This document shows positions 30,189 through 35,709 of a stretch of DNA of 35,709 nt, piece after piece (within the stretch, counting starts at the first letter, position 1; every line of letters starts with the position of its first letter). A program made the translations under genes and the position numbers. The DNA comes from Minisyncoccota bacterium (GTDB lineage Bacteria; Patescibacteriota; Minisyncoccia; UBA6257; JAGOQP01): contig JAGOQP010000007.1 of the NCBI GenBank assembly GCA_017991375.1, positions 1-35,709 of the forward strand, read 5' to 3'. Below the pieces are notes generated by a model. It was not told the DNA's origin. It did not search any database and worked only from the letters and a program-made list of their open reading frames with translations.

Positions 30189-31061
30189 ATGGAAGACAAC
30201 GCTCCTGCGTACACTATTAAACGTGATGATGAGAGCTATCCTATCGCTTTGACACAAGATAATCGACCGCCATCAACGTTATACATACGCGGATCATTAT
30301 CATCAACTCCGTCAATTGCCATTGTAGGAACGCGGAAGGCAACACAATATGGAAAAACGCTCGCGTATGATTGGGCATCAGCGTTAGCTAGACATGGCTA
30401 CGCGATTGTCAGCGGTCTTGCGTTTGGCATTGACGCATCCGCGCACCAAGGAGCGCTTGATGCGCATGGCATCACGTACGCCGTACTCGCCCATGGACTA
30501 GATACTATCTGTCCAACCTCACATCGTTCGCTCGCACAAAGCATCATATCGTCCAATGGAGCTCTTATCTCTGAATACGCTCCCGGGACACCTCCTTTGA
30601 CGCATCATTTTATAGAACGTAACCGCATTATTAGTGGTTTCTCTCGAGCCGTTATTATTATAGAGGCCCCGGAGCAATCAGGGGCGTTATCGACGGCAGC
30701 ATATGCTCTCAAACAAAAGATACGTGTTTTTGTAATACCTGGGCCGATAACTGCCCAAACATTCACCGGATCACATCAACTCATCCGAGCAGGAGCTCGA
30801 TTGGTCTCCTCTATTTCTGACGTGCTATTTGATCTTGAGGGAGAGCGCCAAACATCGTTTTCAGAAAATCGTTCACGCATGTTACCGCATTTAGATCACA
30901 GCCCAATTTTGCAAGCTCTTTCTAAAGCGGGTGTCCCGTGCTCAGTTGACAAACTCGCGCAATTAACTAAACTGACCCCGCAGGCAGTGTCGCGACAACT
31001 CACTACACTTCTTCTGGAAAATAGCGTCACGGAAGAACACGGAACGTATAGAATCACGTGA
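30189..31061 (+). CDS. dprA: DNA processing protein DprA
   Basis: A 290-aa protein that loads RecA on incoming single-stranded DNA in natural transformation. The Rossmann-like domain shows SIAIVGTRKATQYGK, YAIVSGLAFGIDASAHQGAL, ISEYAPGTPPLTHHFIERNR, IISGFSRAVIIIEA and GALSTAAYALKQ. The C-terminal ~60 residues form a winged-helix domain (SVDKLAQLTKLTPQAVSRQL). The usual N-terminal SAM-like extension is short. It is followed by topA, as in many bacteria. Together with the pilus genes just upstream it supports DNA uptake. Confidence 0.94.
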   Translation: MEDNAPAYTIKRDDESYPIALTQDNRPPSTLYIRGSLSSTPSIAIVGTRKATQYGKTLAYDWASALARHGYAIVSGLAFGIDASAHQGALDAHGITYAVLAHGLDTICPTSHRSLAQSIISSNGALISEYAPGTPPLTHHFIERNRIISGFSRAVIIIEAPEQSGALSTAAYALKQKIRVFVIPGPITAQTFTGSHQLIRAGARLVSSISDVLFDLEGERQTSFSENRSRMLPHLDHSPILQALSKAGVPCSVDKLAQLTKLTPQAVSRQLTTLLLENSVTEEHGTYRIT

Positions 31062-31151
31062 GATGGTTGCAATAGAAGCTCTTGCGTGCATAATAAAAAA
31101 TACATATATGTCTGTGCATGTCGATATTATTTTATCGGAATCAATCTGTAT

Positions 31152-33443
31152 ATGAAGCTCATCATTGTTGAATCACCAACAAAAGCAAAAACAATAAGCA
31201 CCTTTTTAGGAAGCGGTTTTCAGGTGCTTTCTTCGTATGGACATATTCGTGATCTTCCCAAAAGCAAATTAAGTATTGATGTTGCGCATAACTTTGAACC
31301 AACGTATAGCATTCCACCAAAAGCCAAAGAACATGTAAAAGATCTTCTGGCAGCCGCTTCAAAAGCCGATAGCGTCATTCTTGCAAGCGACGAAGACCGC
31401 GAAGGAGAAGCTATCGCGTGGCACATCGCACATGTGATAAAAGAGGGATCAAAAAATAAAAAAGGATCTCGTGACGACTTTCAACGAATCGTATTCCACG
31501 AGATCACTAAACCAGCCATAGAACATGCGCTCAAACACCCTCGTGGTATCGACATGAACCTGGTCAATGCACAACAAGCACGACGCGTGCTGGATCGCTT
31601 GGTAGGATATGAGCTCTCTCCTTTTCTGTGGAGAAAAATTCGCTATGGGCTTTCGGCGGGGCGAGTGCAAAGCGTCGCGGTTCGTTTAGTAGTTGAACGG
31701 GAACGGGAAATACAACAGTTTGTCGCCCAGGAATATTGGACTATCGAGGGTTTGTTTTCAAAGGATGGATCACCTGACACGTTTACCGCGACACTGCACT
31801 CCATGCAGGGAAAAACACTCTCTAAGATGGCGCTTTCATCAGAGACCCAGACGCGTGACATACTTTCTAATCTTTCTGGAGCGCGTTATCGCGTTGCGTC
31901 GGTCACTAAAAAAGAATTGCTCCGAAATCCCTCTCCTCCCTTTATCACCTCAACATTACAACAAGAGGCGGCGCGCACATTCGGCATGAGCGCAAAGCAA
32001 ACAATGGTGATCGCTCAACAGTTGTATGAGCACGGACACATTACTTATATGCGCACTGACAGCACTCATGTATCACGTATCGCACAAGAACAGGCACGCG
32101 AAATTATCGGCTCTTTATTCGGTGCTCGCTATCAACTTGACACTCCCCGCGTTTACGCGACAAAAAGCAAGGGGGCACAAGAAGCACATGAAGCTATTCG
32201 TCCCACCAACATATTGCACACGCCTGATCGCATTTCTCTTTCTGATAGTGGACAGCGTCGATTGTACACGCTTATTTGGAAACGAACTGTGGCGTCTCAG
32301 ATGCAACAGGCACGCGTCGAACAAACAACCGCAGATATCGCGACCAAAGATGACCAGTATGTATTTAGAGCCACCGGGCAGGTTATACTTTTTGACGGAT
32401 TTATTCGCGTTTATACAGAAGGTACCGACGATGAATCATCGGAGTCATCCGCCACGCTCCCGCCGCTTACTCAAAATGACCACATTATATGCGCTTCTCT
32501 TAAACCACTGCAACATTTTACCGAGCCGCCCGCGCGATACACGGACGCCACACTTATTAAAGCATTGGAAAACGCGGGTGTTGGGCGCCCTTCAACGTAC
32601 GCTCCAACGCTCTCCACCATCCAAGAACGTGGGTATGTTGAAAAAACGGACAAAAAATACCACCCAACAGAAATCGGAATAGTGGTAAATGATATGCTTG
32701 TCCAACATTTTCCAGAAATTGTTGACATTAATTTTACCTCTCATATCGAAGAGGAGCTGGATGCTATCGCTGAAGGCACGCACGATTGGGTATCGGTATG
32801 TCGGGAATTTTATGAACCCTTTAAAAAACATCTTGTCGCTAAGGAACATTCGGTACAAAAGAGTGTTGAGCAATCTGATATTCCCTGTCCTCACTGTGGC
32901 AAACTAATGATTATAAAATTTGGACGATTCGGTCGGTTTCTCTCATGCCCCGAAGAAGGCAGTAAAATAACAAAACCACTCCCCGAAGAGGAAGCGCTCA
33001 TACGATCGCTCGAAGAAAAAACAAAGGATGAGCACTGTCCTCTGTGTAAAAAAACGATGACGGTAAAGCGAGGACGTTTCGGTTTCTTCTTGGGGTGCGT
33101 TGACTACCCGACGTGTAAAGGTATAGCAAAAATTTGGAACAAAACAGGTTTTAAGTGTCCTTTGTGTTCACAGACGCCCCAGCGATCATCAGACCCGGGA
33201 GATATCGTCGAGAAAAAGGGCTGTGGTAGAGGAAAGCCATTTTGGGCATGCACACGGTGGCCCGACTGCACACTAATACTCAACAAAAAACCAACCACCC
33301 AAGAAGAGCTTTCCGCTCTGTTTGAGGAATGGAAGATCGCGCAAAATAAACCAAAAAAGAAAGCGGGCAAGAAAACGACGCGGAAAACAAAACTATCTCG
33401 TTACGTAAAAACACTAAAAAAGTTCCCAATTGAAAATTCATAA
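31152..33443 (+). CDS. topA: DNA topoisomerase I
   Basis: Type IA topoisomerase of 763 aa that relaxes negative supercoils. The Toprim domain starts MKLIIVESPTKAKTIS and carries LASDEDREGEAIAWHI. The active-site Tyr is in HITYMRTDSTHVS. NAQQARRVLDRLVGYELSPF and GRPSTYAPTLSTIQERGYV are also present. Three C-terminal zinc modules are visible (CPHCGKL..; CPLCKKTMTVKRGRFGFFLG; CPLCSQTP..). The last ~40 residues are Lys-rich. ATG 31152 is chosen because it begins the conserved Toprim strand. The frame upstream to 31086 lacks conservation. The gene lies 90 bases after dprA. Confidence 0.96.
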   Translation: MKLIIVESPTKAKTISTFLGSGFQVLSSYGHIRDLPKSKLSIDVAHNFEPTYSIPPKAKEHVKDLLAAASKADSVILASDEDREGEAIAWHIAHVIKEGSKNKKGSRDDFQRIVFHEITKPAIEHALKHPRGIDMNLVNAQQARRVLDRLVGYELSPFLWRKIRYGLSAGRVQSVAVRLVVEREREIQQFVAQEYWTIEGLFSKDGSPDTFTATLHSMQGKTLSKMALSSETQTRDILSNLSGARYRVASVTKKELLRNPSPPFITSTLQQEAARTFGMSAKQTMVIAQQLYEHGHITYMRTDSTHVSRIAQEQAREIIGSLFGARYQLDTPRVYATKSKGAQEAHEAIRPTNILHTPDRISLSDSGQRRLYTLIWKRTVASQMQQARVEQTTADIATKDDQYVFRATGQVILFDGFIRVYTEGTDDESSESSATLPPLTQNDHIICASLKPLQHFTEPPARYTDATLIKALENAGVGRPSTYAPTLSTIQERGYVEKTDKKYHPTEIGIVVNDMLVQHFPEIVDINFTSHIEEELDAIAEGTHDWVSVCREFYEPFKKHLVAKEHSVQKSVEQSDIPCPHCGKLMIIKFGRFGRFLSCPEEGSKITKPLPEEEALIRSLEEKTKDEHCPLCKKTMTVKRGRFGFFLGCVDYPTCKGIAKIWNKTGFKCPLCSQTPQRSSDPGDIVEKKGCGRGKPFWACTRWPDCTLILNKKPTTQEELSALFEEWKIAQNKPKKKAGKKTTRKTKLSRYVKTLKKFPIENS

Positions 33444-33750
33444 TGAGCGGGATAGGCAAGGTTACACGTGAAACGGGCAATGGGCTGCGATTAACGATTG
33501 GATACGGTTAACGGTTAATGATTAATAATTATCTAAGGCTACGAAATACGAATGGGACAATACGAATATACGAAATACCAACCTCTCCTTTGCTCTGCGA
33601 GCTTCGGATGGGCGCGGTACGATATACGCTCCCCACTTTTCACCTTCCATTTATCCTGAGCGAAGTCGAAGGACTTTTCACCTTTCATTTATCCTTCCGT
33701 AGCTCATTGAAAATGAGCGAGGGAGGATTAACCACTATTCACTACCCCTT
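33444..33750. other. Repeat-rich intergenic region between topA and the RSH gene
   Basis: No gene. It holds GTTACACGTGAAACG (33461-33475), matching 28561-28575 with one change. An AT-rich TACGAAATACGAAT tract is at 33539-33577. A 23-base direct repeat beginning ACTTTTCACC (33635-33657 and 33673-33695, one mismatch) flanks TGAGCGAAGTCGAAGG, a partial copy of the dispersed repeat. Confidence 0.6.
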
Positions 33751-35445
33751 ATGACCCTCGAATCAGTAATCAAACAATACAATGCGCACTTTCCCAATAA
33801 CACACAAGGGCAAGAGTTAATCCGTCGTTCCGCGCAGTTTGCCAAACGAGCGCATAAAAATCAGAAACGTGCCAGTGGAGACGATTATTTTGTGCACCTT
33901 ATAGAAACTGCCGGGCGTCTCGCCCGATGGAAAATGGGCGCCTCATGTATTGCCGCCGGTTTTTTGCACGACACCATTGAAGATTGCGGAGTAAATCCTA
34001 GCGAAATAGAATCGCTTTTTGGTTCCGATATTCTTTTTTTGATAGAAGGAGTCACCAAACTGGGCACGCTTAAATATCGAGAAGAAAAGGAGGGTATTGA
34101 ATCGTTACGCAAGATGATTTTGGCAATCAGCCGCGATTTGAGAGTGATATTCATAAAACTCGCCGACCGACTCCATAATATGAAAACACTTGCCTATCTC
34201 CCCGTCCAAAAACAACGTCGTATCGCGCTTGAGACGCTGGAAGTGTACGCGCCACTTGCGTACCGACTTGGTATGCAAGGAGTCGCCGGAGAACTTGAGG
34301 ACTTAGCGTTCCCCTACACACATCCAGAGCAACACACATGGCTCAAAAAAAATGTTCGCGAATCATACGAGGAACGCGATCATTATCTACGATCGGTTGA
34401 GCCCGTCGTGCGACAATATCTAAAAAAAGCATCAATCGCCCCTCTCTCGATAGATTATCGCGCCAAACGTCTTTATAGTTTGTATCGCAAACTATTTCGT
34501 TATGATATGAACTTAGAGCAAATATACGATCTCGTCGCATTGCGTATTATTGTCTCTACCATCGAAGAGTGCTACATAGTCATGGGTATTATTCATCAAC
34601 TGTGGCCTCCCATGCCTGGGCGTATCAAGGACTACATTGCGCTTCCCAAACCAAATGGATATCGCAGTTTACACACGACTGTTTTCTGTGTTGATAACAA
34701 ACCGACCGAGTTTCAGATTCGCACCATGCAAATGCACGAAGAAGCCGAACACGGAGCGGCCGCCCACTGGTTATATGAATCACGAAAAGAATCGCATCAA
34801 CGTAGTGAACCGCACACGCTCACGCGAGAGCTCGAATGGGTCAGACAACTCAAAGAATGGCAGAATCAGTTTCCGGGCTCAAAAGAATTTCTTGAAGCGC
34901 TCAAAATTGATTTCTTTTCCGATCGCATATTTGTACTCACTCCCAAAGGACGCGTAGTTGATCTACCCGCGGGAGCAACGCCAGTTGATTTTGCGTACCA
35001 CGTGCACACCGAAATTGGAAATTCGTGCGTGGGTGCTCGCGTAAACGGAAAAATTGTCACTCTTGATTATCAGCTGCAATCTGGAGACGTAGTTGATATA
35101 CTCACTCAAAAAAGCAAGAAACCGCCTGAAAACTGGCTTAATTTTGTAAAAACGGACTACGCTAAAAAGAAAATCCGTACCGCGGTTAATAAAAAAATCG
35201 CTCTTCCTAAAAAAGTTGAACTACGCATCACGTGTCGCGCGCGCATCGGACTTATTAAAGACGTCACAACCGTCATTTCTCGAAACCATCTCCCAGTGAT
35301 GAAACTAGAAACGTTTCTAAACGAAAAATATCCCTTTATCAAAATAGTACTCGGCACCGATAGCAAAGAAAAAGCCGAACATTTGGTTCTTAAAATAAAA
35401 AAAATAAACGATATCCAAGAAATCTCGTATCGGCTCGTGGATTAA
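33751..35445 (+). CDS. RelA/SpoT-family (p)ppGpp synthetase/hydrolase
   Basis: A 564-aa stringent-response enzyme. The N-terminal HD hydrolase domain shows RAHKNQKRASGDDYFVHL, GFLHDTIED and IKLADRLHNMKTL. The synthetase domain shows LVALRIIVSTIEECY, GRIKDYIALPKPNGYRSLHT, EFQIRTMQMHEEAEHGAAAH. A TGS domain (IFVLTPKGRVVDLPAGATPV) and a C-terminal ACT-like domain (VELRITCRARIGLIKDVTTV) follow. It is shorter than typical ~720-aa RelA/SpoT proteins: the region between TGS and ACT is short. Both catalytic domains keep their key residues, so it is probably bifunctional. Confidence 0.94.
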   Translation: MTLESVIKQYNAHFPNNTQGQELIRRSAQFAKRAHKNQKRASGDDYFVHLIETAGRLARWKMGASCIAAGFLHDTIEDCGVNPSEIESLFGSDILFLIEGVTKLGTLKYREEKEGIESLRKMILAISRDLRVIFIKLADRLHNMKTLAYLPVQKQRRIALETLEVYAPLAYRLGMQGVAGELEDLAFPYTHPEQHTWLKKNVRESYEERDHYLRSVEPVVRQYLKKASIAPLSIDYRAKRLYSLYRKLFRYDMNLEQIYDLVALRIIVSTIEECYIVMGIIHQLWPPMPGRIKDYIALPKPNGYRSLHTTVFCVDNKPTEFQIRTMQMHEEAEHGAAAHWLYESRKESHQRSEPHTLTRELEWVRQLKEWQNQFPGSKEFLEALKIDFFSDRIFVLTPKGRVVDLPAGATPVDFAYHVHTEIGNSCVGARVNGKIVTLDYQLQSGDVVDILTQKSKKPPENWLNFVKTDYAKKKIRTAVNKKIALPKKVELRITCRARIGLIKDVTTVISRNHLPVMKLETFLNEKYPFIKIVLGTDSKEKAEHLVLKIKKINDIQEISYRLVD

Positions 35446-35497
35446 CTGACAACAAACAACTTACTACCAACCACAAGGGGGTTCTATGTTTCTGTTG

Positions 35498-35709
35498 TTA
35501 GTTGTCTATTGTTCCTTCTTGTTGTATTTTTTTGGCAATACCAAACGCTTCCTCTGGAGAGTAAAAATGAATAACGATTTTCCCTCCATTACGCGAAAAG
35601 TCAACGCTTACCGGAGCTCCCAAAAAATCAGCGAGAATGCGCTCCATGTTTTTTAACTCAAGATCTTCTACCACCACTGGTCCTTCTTTGTGCTCTTGAC
35701 TAGATGAGT
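35498..35709 (-). CDS. parB: ParB-like C-terminal domain (partial)
   Basis: The last 70 codons of a minus-strand gene that continues beyond the right edge, ending with TAA at 35498-35500. NMERILADFLGAPVSVDFSR, NGGKIVIHFYSPEEAFGIAK matches the ParB/Spo0J C-terminal dimerisation domain pattern (short helix, LG.pV.i, GkI.I.fyS.ee). ParB binds parS sites and segregates the chromosome. The N-terminal CTPase and DNA-binding parts are not visible, so the call rests on this domain only. Confidence 0.72.
   Translation of the reverse strand, partial: SSSQEHKEGPVVVEDLELKNMERILADFLGAPVSVDFSRNGGKIVIHFYSPEEAFGIAKKIQQEGTIDN

Noticed and set aside
4380-35445. Recoded TGA (as in some Patescibacteria lineages)
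   Set aside because: TGA ends clear genes such as the PfkB kinase and the endonuclease at the expected length, and no conserved gene needs TGA read-through.

Overview
The window looks like a chromosomal segment of a Patescibacteria (Candidate Phyla Radiation) bacterium, probably Parcubacteria-like. This is inferred from gene content and style: many short genes, ATGA overlaps, a transketolase split into two subunits, a minimal sugar-phosphate gene set, type IV pilus genes, several secreted proteins of unknown function, and dispersed intergenic repeats. TGA works as a stop codon, so the code is standard. Core genes sample at about 42-47% G+C (counted on a few 60-base lines). Several interspersed genes sample at about 58-67%.

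Layout. 1-2.3 kb: a partial pilin-like protein and a membrane-anchored lytic transglycosylase. 2.4-3.5 kb: rplY, with a strongly structured RNA candidate just upstream. 3.5-15.8 kb: a long minus-strand block encoding aldolase, a PfkB kinase, both transketolase halves, a divergent ribulose-phosphate 3-epimerase, RpiB, GAPDH and a fused phenylalanyl-tRNA synthetase, with secreted or membrane proteins in between. Together the enzymes link fructose-1,6-bisphosphate, triose phosphates and pentose phosphates; no transaldolase is seen.

15.8-22.4 kb is accessory in character. It holds GC-rich genes of unknown function, each transcription unit with a near-consensus promoter and its own terminator, and a beta-CASP nuclease. 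It also holds a 330-base run of hairpins, a degraded tRNA-Leu 3' end, an intact tRNA-Leu(GAG), and a LAGLIDADG endonuclease gene whose stop codon directly abuts that tRNA. 22.4-27.5 kb: rplS and an operon-like group of a pseudouridine synthase, a 53-aa protein, a 1099-aa coiled-coil protein and a 96-aa coiled-coil protein. 27.5-28.4 kb: another autonomous two-gene GC-rich unit.

28.4-29.2 kb: tRNA-Ile(GAT) and tRNA-Val(GAC) separated by a tandem repeat. 29.2-30.0 kb: a PilO-like protein and a small membrane protein. 30.2-35.4 kb, plus strand: dprA, topA and a shortened RelA/SpoT enzyme. The right edge cuts a minus-strand gene whose C-terminus looks like ParB.

The items I find most worth a second look are the structured RNA upstream of rplY, the fused PheRS, the endonuclease/tRNA-Leu/tRNA-remnant locus, and the set of self-contained GC-rich cassettes.
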